This document shows, piece after piece, positions 18,703 to 27,726 of a DNA stretch of 40,031 bases (within the stretch, counting starts at the first letter, position 1; each line of letters starts with the position of its first letter). The notes under the pieces were generated by a model that ran no database searches, was not told where the DNA came from, and saw nothing but the letters and a program-made list of their open reading frames with translations. Source of the stretch: Candidatus Omnitrophota bacterium (GTDB taxonomy: Bacteria; Omnitrophota; Gorgyraeia; Gygaellales; Profunditerraquicolaceae); the NCBI GenBank assembly GCA_028716705.1, contig JAQUPI010000011.1:1-40031 (forward strand), written 5' to 3'. A program made the position numbers and the translations under genes.

Positions 18703-20088
18703 TTATATTTCTAAAAGAGAGTAAGTGACGTTGGTTGAATAATCTCCGGCAGGCGCTTTTTCCGGGGCGCTTAATTCATATACCACCTTAAATCTGTCTG
18801 ACGAACCTTTTTCATCGGAAATGAATAAGGTACGGGTGCCCGTTTTCATTTGGGTTTTATCCGTAAAACTCAATTTGCCCTTGGTCTTAAGGTCCTGGGT
18901 GTAAAAAGTAAAGAAATCATCCGGTATTACGCTGCCCTCTCTCCCTCTCAATCCGGAATAAACTTCCTGGGTGACCTGATATTTCTTCCCGAGGTTGGTC
19001 TCTATCTCTATGGTGATCTCATTGCTCTTAGGCGGGTCATTCGGCTTTAAACCAAGGAATTCTATGGTATATTTCTGGTCCTGCGGTATTACTTTTAGTT
19101 CAAAGACAGGGTCTATCCGGACTTCAAATTCGAGCGTTTCTATTCTAGCCTCCAACCCCTGTTCCTCCAATATGTATTCGATCTTCGAACGGTATCTTCC
19201 CGCCCTTTGCCCGGAAAAGTCCCCGCCCAAAGAGTAATTTAATAACAAAGTCGCGTCTGCTTCTCCGGAAGGGCCGGAAGAATAGATATGTTGGGGCGAA
19301 CTCGCTAAAGGAGTGATCTGGCCCGCGGCAGTCCCGGCTGAGGCTCCGGAGACGATAAAAACTATCGCTGCCTCATCCAGTTTTTGCCCTTCCGCGGACT
19401 CGAAAGGCGTCTGCAAAAATTGTTTTATTTTGAACGGCTTTTCAAATTTTGCGTTAAATTTAATAGCCACGGGAGACGATCTTTCTTGTCCCCCAGGATC
19501 CAGGATGACCTGTTTGAAACCAAGCGGGTTTGAGATCTCAATTAAGGGCTTATCGGCGCTTGTTCTCTTTACGCTTATCTGCACCTCTAATATCTGTGTT
19601 ACCTGCTCCCTTTGAGACCCTATCGGCCTCAAAACAAATCCTATCCTTCCGAAATAATCGCCCGGCTCGATCTCTTCAGGCCGGTTTACGCCGTAGATCA
19701 AAACAAAACTGTCCTGGTTCCCAGCGTTGTCTGAAACATATAAAAGCTCTTCCTGCCTTACGGGCATATCTCCTGTAGATACGCGCAGGTCCCCGAAACG
19801 GTTCGTCCCGGGCACGGCGCGAAAAACAAGGTTATCCTGAATGGACAGCCCGGGCTTATTCCTGCTTTCTAATGGCTGCACGATCCTCTGAGTCAGCTCG
19901 TAACGGGTAGAAACGTCGGATACAACGGACAGCCTAACGCCCCTGTACTGGTTAACGTTGTCTAACTCCAATCTGTTGGTGCCGCCTTCCGTGAGTGTAT
20001 AGGAAAGGTCGAAAATATCCGCGCGAGCCGGGGAGAGGGAATTCTGAAAGAAAAAAAGGAAAAAAATAAAGGATATAATTTTAAGCAT
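18703..20088 (-). CDS. Secreted repeat-module protein associated with the surface-fibre locus
   Basis: Signal peptide; internal homologous modules LLYVSDNAGNQDSFVLIYGVNRPEEIEPGDYFGRIGFVL and RTLFISDEKGSSDRFKVVYELSAPEKAPAGDYSTNVTYSL. Confidence 0.7.
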   Translation of the reverse strand: MLKIISFIFFLFFFQNSLSPARADIFDLSYTLTEGGTNRLELDNVNQYRGVRLSVVSDVSTRYELTQRIVQPLESRNKPGLSIQDNLVFRAVPGTNRFGDLRVSTGDMPVRQEELLYVSDNAGNQDSFVLIYGVNRPEEIEPGDYFGRIGFVLRPIGSQREQVTQILEVQISVKRTSADKPLIEISNPLGFKQVILDPGGQERSSPVAIKFNAKFEKPFKIKQFLQTPFESAEGQKLDEAAIVFIVSGASAGTAAGQITPLASSPQHIYSSGPSGEADATLLLNYSLGGDFSGQRAGRYRSKIEYILEEQGLEARIETLEFEVRIDPVFELKVIPQDQKYTIEFLGLKPNDPPKSNEITIEIETNLGKKYQVTQEVYSGLRGREGSVIPDDFFTFYTQDLKTKGKLSFTDKTQMKTGTRTLFISDEKGSSDRFKVVYELSAPEKAPAGDYSTNVTYSLLEI

Positions 20089-21901
20089 TTTTCTTTGAGC
20101 CCTCGGCGCGGCCTGAGGAGATCACGGCCTCTTCGAGGGAACTTGTCACTTTGTGTTTAATCAATTTTTCCAGGGGAAGGGGTATGGTCAATGACCAGTT
20201 GTCCTCATTTATAGTCCCCGGTTTATTTATCCTGTATTTATAAGGGTCTCCTTTTAGCAAACCGGCCAGGCTCAACCAGTCAAAAATAGAGTGGATGCAG
20301 AATATCGCCCGCGATTCAAAGGTCAAATTAAACACGGCCTTTATGAGTTCATTTTCCGCGTTCTCCTGTAAGGGCCCTTTCATCTTTAATTGCTTCCAAA
20401 GTTTTTCTTTTTCGCCATATGTGTTCTCATACATATCGATGAGATCCCATATCTGGTCCCGCGGCCGGCCAAGCATCCCCGCCAAATAATCTACCGAATC
20501 CACGCTATCCAGCCAGCGCAGCCTTCCGTGCCGCGAACGGGCCGGATCGAATAGTTTCATTTTGATCCCGGAGAAATCTATCCCCTTTTCCGAGCATTTT
20601 CTCATAAAAAGCCCCTCATCAACCGTTCCGGCTTCGTTCTCCCACCATGCCGGCCAGATCGTGGTATCATGCGTGGAGAGCATAGTAACGGAAAGCAGCC
20701 GGTAATCGGCGGGGCCGATAAAGTCGTGTTTTACCTTCCAGTCCTTTACCCAGCGCTGGACGTCATTGCCAGGTATCCCGAATTCTTCCAATGCCCGGGT
20801 GCACACGATCGGGATCATCCCCAGGTCCTCGGCGCAAAAAAGCATCCCGGTATTATTCTGCATTACCGTTAATATCTTCCTGCCGTGTTCATCCCATTTG
20901 TCTTCTTGTTGAGGATCAAAGAAACCATGTAACCCCTGGTTCTCCGCGGGATCGCTATATGGCACGCTCCAAATACGGAAGAGCCCTACTACATGGTCTA
21001 TCCTCAAAATATCGTAGAATTGCTCTGCGGTCTTGAGTTTCTCTATAAGATACCTGTAACCATCGGAGGCTACCTTATCCCAATTGTATGTAGGCATCCC
21101 CCAACGCTGGCCTTTAGAGCTGTACATATCCGGAGGGGCGCCTGCTTCCAGTTCCAACTTGAAAAACTCAGGATGCGCCCAGACATCCGCGCTGTCCCTG
21201 GAAACAAGCAGGGGCAGGTCGCCTTTAAAATATATTTTACGCTCATTGGCGTATTTTTTCGCCTCTTTCAGTTGTTCGCAAAGCTGCCATTGAAGCCAAA
21301 TTTCGAAGAAAAATTCCTCTTCGCGCTCTTTCCGGAAAGCCTCAAGCCGCCCTGGGAGGCGTTCCTTGAATTCCTCCGGCCACTCATACCAGGGCTTGCC
21401 TTGATGAGACTCCTTGATCACCTTGTATAACGCGAAATCCTCGGCCCAATAACTGTTCTCATGAATAAACTTCTCTATATTTTTACGGGCGCTGCGGTCA
21501 GCGGAGAATAAAGTACGCAGCGCCTGAATTTTCTTCTCTCTTATCTTGTAATCAACATGAGGCCTGCCGGCGGGAAATTCCCGCCTCAATTTCTTGGCCT
21601 CGGCGGTTTTTCCCAAATAGGCGTACACCGGTTCCAGGGCAAATGAGCTTATGGAGTCGTAGGGGCAGGAAAGCGGGCCCAGCGCGTTCAATGGCAAAAG
21701 CTGAATGATCGAGTTTTTTCCCGCCCCTAACCAATCCGTCAACAATTTCAGGTCGTGAAAATCCCCTATCCCGCAGCTTTCTTTGGAATAGACCGAAAAT
21801 AAGGGGGCCAATATACCGGCGCGTTTTCTTGCCCCCGCCCTCTCCCATTTTTCTTTGGAGAGGGTCTTGGAAAGGAACTCCTTTATATTTTTATCATTCA
21901 T
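20081..21901 (-). CDS. malQ: 4-alpha-glucanotransferase (amylomaltase)
   Basis: RKRAGILAPLFSVYSKESCGIGDFHDLKLLTDWLG..IIQLLPLN..DILRIDHVVGLFRIW..FCAEDLGMI. Confidence 0.93.
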   Translation of the reverse strand: MNDKNIKEFLSKTLSKEKWERAGARKRAGILAPLFSVYSKESCGIGDFHDLKLLTDWLGAGKNSIIQLLPLNALGPLSCPYDSISSFALEPVYAYLGKTAEAKKLRREFPAGRPHVDYKIREKKIQALRTLFSADRSARKNIEKFIHENSYWAEDFALYKVIKESHQGKPWYEWPEEFKERLPGRLEAFRKEREEEFFFEIWLQWQLCEQLKEAKKYANERKIYFKGDLPLLVSRDSADVWAHPEFFKLELEAGAPPDMYSSKGQRWGMPTYNWDKVASDGYRYLIEKLKTAEQFYDILRIDHVVGLFRIWSVPYSDPAENQGLHGFFDPQQEDKWDEHGRKILTVMQNNTGMLFCAEDLGMIPIVCTRALEEFGIPGNDVQRWVKDWKVKHDFIGPADYRLLSVTMLSTHDTTIWPAWWENEAGTVDEGLFMRKCSEKGIDFSGIKMKLFDPARSRHGRLRWLDSVDSVDYLAGMLGRPRDQIWDLIDMYENTYGEKEKLWKQLKMKGPLQENAENELIKAVFNLTFESRAIFCIHSIFDWLSLAGLLKGDPYKYRINKPGTINEDNWSLTIPLPLEKLIKHKVTSSLEEAVISSGRAEGSKKNA

Positions 21902-22293
21902 AGGTTTTTAATAATGCCGTATCTTCCCGCGCCTGACATTATCAAGGCCAGGCAGACGCAGGCGATAATAAAGGTATATTCGAACCCCCCGGCTTGAAGG
22001 AAGAACCCCTTGCCCGCGTGCACTTTTAAAGCTGCGGTAGCGATCAATACCAATAAAAGCGCCGCCGCGATTTTTGTGTAAAATCCGAGGATAAGACACA
22101 GCCCTCCCAAAAGTTCTACAGAAGCCGCCATGTAAGCCAAGGGCACAGCGGGCAGGATCTTTAAACTCTCCAGAAACTGAGAAAACCCCGGGATCCCGGG
22201 GCCTCCAAACATGCCAAAGGCTTTCTGGGCGCCGTGAGCCATAAACATTATCCCTAAACCAAGGCGTAAAATCAAAATTGCCAGATCCGTCAT
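21898..22293 (-). CDS. DoxX-family membrane protein
   Basis: LRLGLGIMFMAHGAQKAFGMFGGPGIPGFSQFLES..ELLGGLCLILGFYTKIAAALL. Confidence 0.85.
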   Translation of the reverse strand: MTDLAILILRLGLGIMFMAHGAQKAFGMFGGPGIPGFSQFLESLKILPAVPLAYMAASVELLGGLCLILGFYTKIAAALLLVLIATAALKVHAGKGFFLQAGGFEYTFIIACVCLALIMSGAGRYGIIKNL

Positions 22294-23420
22294 TTCGCAC
22301 CTCCCTGTAATAGGTCTTTTATTACTCCCAATTTATTCTTTAAACCCAGCGACCTGTAAATACACATGCAAAAATGCAGCAAAGTCGCCGGGCCTCCGGT
22401 AACTTTCATCCCCAATATGTTCCCGCAGGAGTTATTATTTGCCATCGGCACTATGAAGCCGAGGTCGATGGGCTTGTATTTCAGAAGGCCTTTGCCCTTT
22501 ATGTTCCTGATTATATTTTCCGCCGCGGATAAAGCCTGATATATGGAAAATTGTACCGCCATCCTTAAGAATGCCTTTTTATGCAAAACATTGGCGCAGT
22601 CACCCGCGATAAAACAATTATCCCTCAATCTGAGGAATTCATCAACTTTTATTCTCCCCTGGGGGTTCTTTTCCGCGTTTATCTTCTGTACAAAATCCGC
22701 GGTACGCACTCCCGCGGCCCAGATAAGCATGGCATTACCAAAGGACTCTTTTGAAGACAAAGAAACAGTATCGCCGTCCGCCTTTTCTATAGCGGTGTTC
22801 ACAAGGATATCTATACCCAGATCCTTTAAGTTCTTAACAGCGTACCTTTTCATCCATTCGGGTAACTGCCCTAAGATGGAAGGGGCGCGTTCGACTAAAA
22901 TTATCCTCTTTTTGATAAGCCTTTTTCTAAGATATACTTTTGCGGCGGTAGCGATCTCTACACCGGTATATCCTCCTCCCGTAACCAAGAGAGTGTCAAA
23001 ATCATCCCTCCCCAGCCTTTTATAAATGACCCCTGCGTCCTTTACGTCGTCCAGCTTATAGGCGTTTGCCTGTATTTCGTTATTCCCATAAAAGTTTGTC
23101 TGTGATCCGCTGCATATGATCAAATAATCGTAGCCCAGGCTTCTTTGAGAACAAGAAACGGTATTGTTCTCAAGGTCAACGGACCTCACTTCCTCATTTA
23201 TGAAATCAAACCCCAGGCCGCGGCTTAATTCGCTAATAGGATAAGCCAAGTATCCGGGGTCTATATCCCTGCTGATGACATCAGGCAGCATAGGGAGAAA
23301 ATCGAAAGTCCCCTTTTTATCTATAACCGTGACTTCCACGGCTTTCCCGAAGGAACATAATTTCTTCGCCGCGAAAACCCCCGCGAAACCGCACCCGATG
23401 ACGATTATTTTCTTCTTCAT
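22290..23420 (-). CDS. NDH-2-type NAD(P)/FAD-dependent oxidoreductase
   Basis: IIVIGCGFAGVFAAKKL..YDYLIICSGSQTNF..LLVTGGGYTGVEIATAA..CFIAGDCAN. Confidence 0.88.
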   Translation of the reverse strand: MKKKIIVIGCGFAGVFAAKKLCSFGKAVEVTVIDKKGTFDFLPMLPDVISRDIDPGYLAYPISELSRGLGFDFINEEVRSVDLENNTVSCSQRSLGYDYLIICSGSQTNFYGNNEIQANAYKLDDVKDAGVIYKRLGRDDFDTLLVTGGGYTGVEIATAAKVYLRKRLIKKRIILVERAPSILGQLPEWMKRYAVKNLKDLGIDILVNTAIEKADGDTVSLSSKESFGNAMLIWAAGVRTADFVQKINAEKNPQGRIKVDEFLRLRDNCFIAGDCANVLHKKAFLRMAVQFSIYQALSAAENIIRNIKGKGLLKYKPIDLGFIVPMANNNSCGNILGMKVTGGPATLLHFCMCIYRSLGLKNKLGVIKDLLQGGAK

Positions 23421-24316
23421 AAGACCACGCTTAATATCAAGATAACAGTTACCAGGTTATGCACGAGGATAGTGAGTTTGGATGAGCGTATATAACCTTC
23501 TTTGGAAGATGATCCTTTTAAAATACGCGCCGCCTTGATAGCGGGAAAAAGCAATATAAACGAAAGTATCGCCGTCTTGCCTATAAACCCCTTCGCGATC
23601 CCCGCGGCTATGGAGATAAACGCGCAGGAGATCAAAAGGGCATATATTATGTACGATCTTCTCTCCCCCAGAAAACTGACCCAGGTTAGCTTTCCCGATG
23701 CCGTGTCCTGGTTATAATCCGGTACCTCATTGGCGAAAAGCACGGCGGTGATCAAAAAACCTACCGGCAAAGACACCACCAAGCTTTTGACGTCCGGGAA
23801 AATCCTGGTTTGAATGAAATATCCGCCCATGACCAGCGCGGGGCCGAAAAGGATAAAGATCACCGCCTCGCCCATCCTTCTATAAGCGAGCTGCAGGGGC
23901 CTCGCCGAATATGACCAGGCGAAAAACATTATCGCCGAATAAATAAAAAGGATCGAAGGGTCCTTAAGATTCCAGGATAAAAGGGAAATTAAGACCGCGG
24001 CAAGCAAAGCGAAGGCCGCCAGAAAAATAAAATAAAAGTTCTCCGAGAATACTCCTTCCTGTATGAGTTTTGACCCTCCGAAGAATTTATAAAATTTTTT
24101 ATCCTTCCAGTCCAGACCGCTCTTTGAATCCGCCCAATCATTCGTAAGGTTAGCGCTTAAATGCGTAAAGGTTACGGCAAAAAAACCCAGTGAAAAATTC
24201 ATAAGATCAAAACGCTCCCTGGCCAGCAGTGAACCTAAGACAAATGGAAGCGCGCTCGCCGGTAAGAACGCCGACCTTAACGCCCTGACGAAATATTTAA
24301 CTCTTATTTTCAGCAT
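23417..24316 (-). CDS. menA: UbiA-family prenyltransferase (MenA-like)
   Basis: NLTNDWADSKSGLDW motif and NEVPDYNQDTASGKLTWVSFLG with multiple TM segments. Confidence 0.8.
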   Translation of the reverse strand: MLKIRVKYFVRALRSAFLPASALPFVLGSLLARERFDLMNFSLGFFAVTFTHLSANLTNDWADSKSGLDWKDKKFYKFFGGSKLIQEGVFSENFYFIFLAAFALLAAVLISLLSWNLKDPSILFIYSAIMFFAWSYSARPLQLAYRRMGEAVIFILFGPALVMGGYFIQTRIFPDVKSLVVSLPVGFLITAVLFANEVPDYNQDTASGKLTWVSFLGERRSYIIYALLISCAFISIAAGIAKGFIGKTAILSFILLFPAIKAARILKGSSSKEGYIRSSKLTILVHNLVTVILILSVVL

Positions 24317-25203
24317 TAATTCATACCTCCCGGACAGATAAAATTACATAAGCCCTGTTTATTGTCAAGCGCCAACTCGTTACCCGGGTCGATACTCAGC
24401 GCTTGGTTTAAATACATATCGTATTTAGGCCGGTCTCCTTTAAGCTTATAAACCTGCGCAAGCCTCACATGAGCGTCGGCTAAAAAAGGATCGGCCTTGA
24501 TCGCCGCTTCAAGGTGCGCCTGAGCCTTATTTAAAGACCCGCCCGCTATAGGCGGAGCCAAAAGGTAAAAACTACCCAGGCCGAACTGCACCTCGGCAGA
24601 TCCCGGAGACAGCTTCTCGGCTATCCTTAAATTCCTTAGGATTACCGTTCCGTGCACCAGTTTCGAAAGAATCCCTCCGTAATAAGCGAGCATACCTTTG
24701 GCCCCGGAAGATATAAGATATGCGCGCGTACGGTTGCTTAGATCAACACCTTGCCCCTGTTTTATTATCTTATTTGAAAGTTCCAGAGCGCCCTGGAAAT
24801 CACGGAGGCTATATTTCAGGTAGGCGAGGCTGATATAGGCGGGATAAAATCCAGGATCGGACTGGATAATTTCGTTTAACGCTTTTTGAGAGGCATCGTG
24901 CCGGTGCTTTCGGCGGGCTACTTCTGCCAGTCCCCATTTAGCCTCCGTCAATTGAGGCCGCAGGCCGGATATTTTCCTGAACGTATCTTCGGCTTCCTGA
25001 TCTCTATGCAGGTTCAGATAAATCAAAGCCAGGGTATAGCTGGACTCAACTGAAGAAGGATTATCTCCCAGGTCTGCCTTAATCTGCTCAAGAGTATTTT
25101 TATCGGCTTGCGCATGCAGGCGCCTCCAATCCAAAGCGAAAGTGTCTCCCCCCGTAAATAAAAAAATGACAATCGTTAAAATTGCCATTCTCTTAAAGCC
25201 CAT
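24316..25203 (-). CDS. Secreted/lipid-anchored TPR protein
   Basis: Signal peptide; repeated TPR units (SVESSYTLALIYLNLHRDQEAEDTFRKISGLRP etc.). Confidence 0.75.
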   Translation of the reverse strand: MGFKRMAILTIVIFLFTGGDTFALDWRRLHAQADKNTLEQIKADLGDNPSSVESSYTLALIYLNLHRDQEAEDTFRKISGLRPQLTEAKWGLAEVARRKHRHDASQKALNEIIQSDPGFYPAYISLAYLKYSLRDFQGALELSNKIIKQGQGVDLSNRTRAYLISSGAKGMLAYYGGILSKLVHGTVILRNLRIAEKLSPGSAEVQFGLGSFYLLAPPIAGGSLNKAQAHLEAAIKADPFLADAHVRLAQVYKLKGDRPKYDMYLNQALSIDPGNELALDNKQGLCNFICPGGMN

Positions 25204-25262
25204 TGTTCACCCCTGAAGTTGCGGCTGGCTTAAATTATAATGCGGGCCCTTAGTGGTAAATT

Positions 25263-25291
25263 ATTTTACTATTTATTTTTCGGCGTGTCAA
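25263..25291 (-). promoter_or_regulatory. Sigma-70 promoter of the TPR-menA-ndh-doxX-malQ string
   Basis: TTGACA-N17-TAAAAT; -35 overlaps nadE stop codon. Confidence 0.7.
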
Positions 25292-26970
25292 CCTTTGTAT
25301 TTATTGGTAATGGGCATCCTTCTGTCGCGGCCGAACGCCTTAGGGGTTATCTTAATCCCGGGGGGAGACTGCCTGCGTTTATATTCGCTTTTGTCCACCA
25401 TATTTAAAACTTTAGCGGCGACTTCCCTGTCGAAACCCAGGGAGGCGATCATTTTCAAGTCTTTATCCTCTTCGATATAGGCCTTCAAGACCGGGTCAAG
25501 CGTCGCGTATTCAGGGAGGGAATCGGTGTCCTTCTGATCCGGCTTTAACTCCGCGGTAGGCGCTTTGATCAAAACGTTTTCCGGGATAGCCGCTCCCAGG
25601 GTATTGCGGTAAAGCGATAATTTATAAACCAGGGTTTTAGGGACATCTTTGATCACGGCAAAACCTCCGGCCATATCTCCATAAAGGGTGGCGTAACCGG
25701 TACTCATTTCGGACTTATTCCCGGTTGCCAGGACTATCCAGCCGAATTTATTTGAAAAGGCCATGAGCAGAGTGCCCCGTATGCGCGCCTGCAGATTCTC
25801 CTCAGCGATATTCTGCTTTAATCCGGAAAACTCAGAAGCGAGCCCCTTTGTATATTCTGCGAATATCCCCTCTATCGGCACATTTATGAACCTTATACGC
25901 AAATTCTCCGCCAGCTTTAAAGCGTCATTTTTGGATTCGGCGGAAGAATATTGGGAAGGCATAAAGATACCTATCGCATTGTCTTTACCTAAAGCATCAA
26001 CGGCGATAGCCGCTACCAGGCTCGAATCGATCCCGCCGCTTAACCCGATGACGACTTTTTGAAATCCGTTTTTTACTATGTAATCGTGTAAGCCCAGGAC
26101 GAGCGCCTCATAGATCTCCGCGACAGGGCCGGGAAACCTTGTCTGTCTTTTGTGTAAAGCGGGCTTCTGCTTTTCAGGCAGCTTATTTGTGATAGTAATG
26201 ACATTTTTCCCGCCCCTCTTCCTGCTCTCCGGCAGTGAAATATCCAAAACCAGTAGATCCTCCTTAAAAGCGGCCAAATTCCCGGCAATCCCGCCCCGGC
26301 TGTCTACGATCAGGCTCTGGCCGTCAAAGACCAGCTCATCCTGTCCGCCGACCAGATTATTGTAGCATACGTATATCCGGTTAGGCCTGGCCTGGGCCTT
26401 TATAATATCCTGCCTCTTTTTGATCTTTCCCGCGTAATAAGGAGAGGCATTAATGTTAAAAATTATCTTCGCGCCCAACGCAGCCTGTTTTTTTACGGGT
26501 CCGGCCTCATGCCATAAATCTTCGCATATATTTACCCCGAAAACGAATTTACCGAATGAGAAAACTAGCGGCTTGTCGCCGGATTCGAAATAACGTTTTT
26601 CGTCGAAAACGCCGTAATTGGGCAATAACATCTTATGATATATGCCCCTGGTCTTTCCTTTATAAATTACAGCCGCGGCATTGTAAATTCGTCCGCCTTT
26701 TCTGTCGACGAAACCTACTATCGCGGCGGTATCTTTTACCCGTCCGGATATCCGCCGCAATTGCTTAAGGTTGTCTTCCACGAATTTAGGCTTAAGCAAA
26801 AGGTCCTCGGGAGGATAGCCGGTTACGGAAAGTTCGGGAAAGGAAATTATATCCGCCCCAAGACCTTCCGCCATCGCGAGGTAATCGGTTATCTTTTTCG
26901 CGTTCCCCTCCAGATCACCGACCGTACAGTTGATCTGGGCGACCGCTAAACGAATTCTGCCTTTTTTCAT
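25288..26970 (-). CDS. nadE: Glutamine-dependent NAD+ synthetase
   Basis: Nitrilase domain (FPELSVTGYPPEDLLLKPKFV..VNICEDLWHE) and NAD synthase domain (GLSGGIDSSLVAAIAVDALG). Confidence 0.96.
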   Translation of the reverse strand: MKKGRIRLAVAQINCTVGDLEGNAKKITDYLAMAEGLGADIISFPELSVTGYPPEDLLLKPKFVEDNLKQLRRISGRVKDTAAIVGFVDRKGGRIYNAAAVIYKGKTRGIYHKMLLPNYGVFDEKRYFESGDKPLVFSFGKFVFGVNICEDLWHEAGPVKKQAALGAKIIFNINASPYYAGKIKKRQDIIKAQARPNRIYVCYNNLVGGQDELVFDGQSLIVDSRGGIAGNLAAFKEDLLVLDISLPESRKRGGKNVITITNKLPEKQKPALHKRQTRFPGPVAEIYEALVLGLHDYIVKNGFQKVVIGLSGGIDSSLVAAIAVDALGKDNAIGIFMPSQYSSAESKNDALKLAENLRIRFINVPIEGIFAEYTKGLASEFSGLKQNIAEENLQARIRGTLLMAFSNKFGWIVLATGNKSEMSTGYATLYGDMAGGFAVIKDVPKTLVYKLSLYRNTLGAAIPENVLIKAPTAELKPDQKDTDSLPEYATLDPVLKAYIEEDKDLKMIASLGFDREVAAKVLNMVDKSEYKRRQSPPGIKITPKAFGRDRRMPITNKYKG

Positions 26971-26982
26971 TAGCTTTGGATT

Positions 26983-27717
26983 TCAGGATTTCTTGTCTTT
27001 TATTTCCCTCGCCAGGACGATAGCTTCGGCGATTTCCCGCATGGATTTACGGGTATCCATGCTCTGCTTTTGGATGAGCCTGTAAGCCTCTGAGGGCAGG
27101 ATGTTTGCTTCTTGAGAGAGTATTTCTTTCGCCCGCTCAATAAGCTTGCGGGTATGAAGCGCTTCTTCGGCGCTGCGGGCGCGCATATCCAATTCCGCGT
27201 TTTCTATGGCTACCGCGGCCTGGTTAGCCAGCGCCGTCAAAACATCAAGTTCCGGCTTGGTGAATTTATGCTTCTTTGAAGTATAGCAGTTTAGCACGCC
27301 GATCACTCTGCCTTTTACCGCCATTGGCACGCTCGCCAAAGAACATAAACCTTCTTTTTTCGCGATATCCCGGTTAAGGTAGCGGCTGTCTTCCTTAATA
27401 TCCAGGACGCATACGGGCTTATTTTCTTTAGCGACTATCCCGGCTATACCTTCGCCTAATTTTATATTCGGTTTCTTATTGTACGCCTCGGAGATAGACT
27501 GCGTGGCCCGCACCACCAGCTCTTTTCTTTCCGGGTCAACGACCATAAGCGAGGATATCTTGGAATTCATCACTTCGGCGGTAACGCGGACGATCAAACG
27601 GAGCAGCTCTTCCATATACAGGCCGGAGGTGATCAAATTCGCTACCTTTGAGATCGCTTCGATTTGCTTCAGGTAAACCCGGTAATTATCTTTTTTCTTC
27701 AAGGGACACCCTTTCAA
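26983..27717 (-). CDS. Second GAF-ANTAR regulator
   Basis: GAF (VRATQSISEAYNKKPNIKLGEGIAGIVAKENKP) and ANTAR (RKLIERAKEILSQEANILPSEAYRLIQKQSMDTRKSMREIAEAIVLA). Confidence 0.9.
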   Translation of the reverse strand: MKGCPLKKKDNYRVYLKQIEAISKVANLITSGLYMEELLRLIVRVTAEVMNSKISSLMVVDPERKELVVRATQSISEAYNKKPNIKLGEGIAGIVAKENKPVCVLDIKEDSRYLNRDIAKKEGLCSLASVPMAVKGRVIGVLNCYTSKKHKFTKPELDVLTALANQAAVAIENAELDMRARSAEEALHTRKLIERAKEILSQEANILPSEAYRLIQKQSMDTRKSMREIAEAIVLAREIKDKKS

Positions 27718-27726
27718 CGCGAATAA

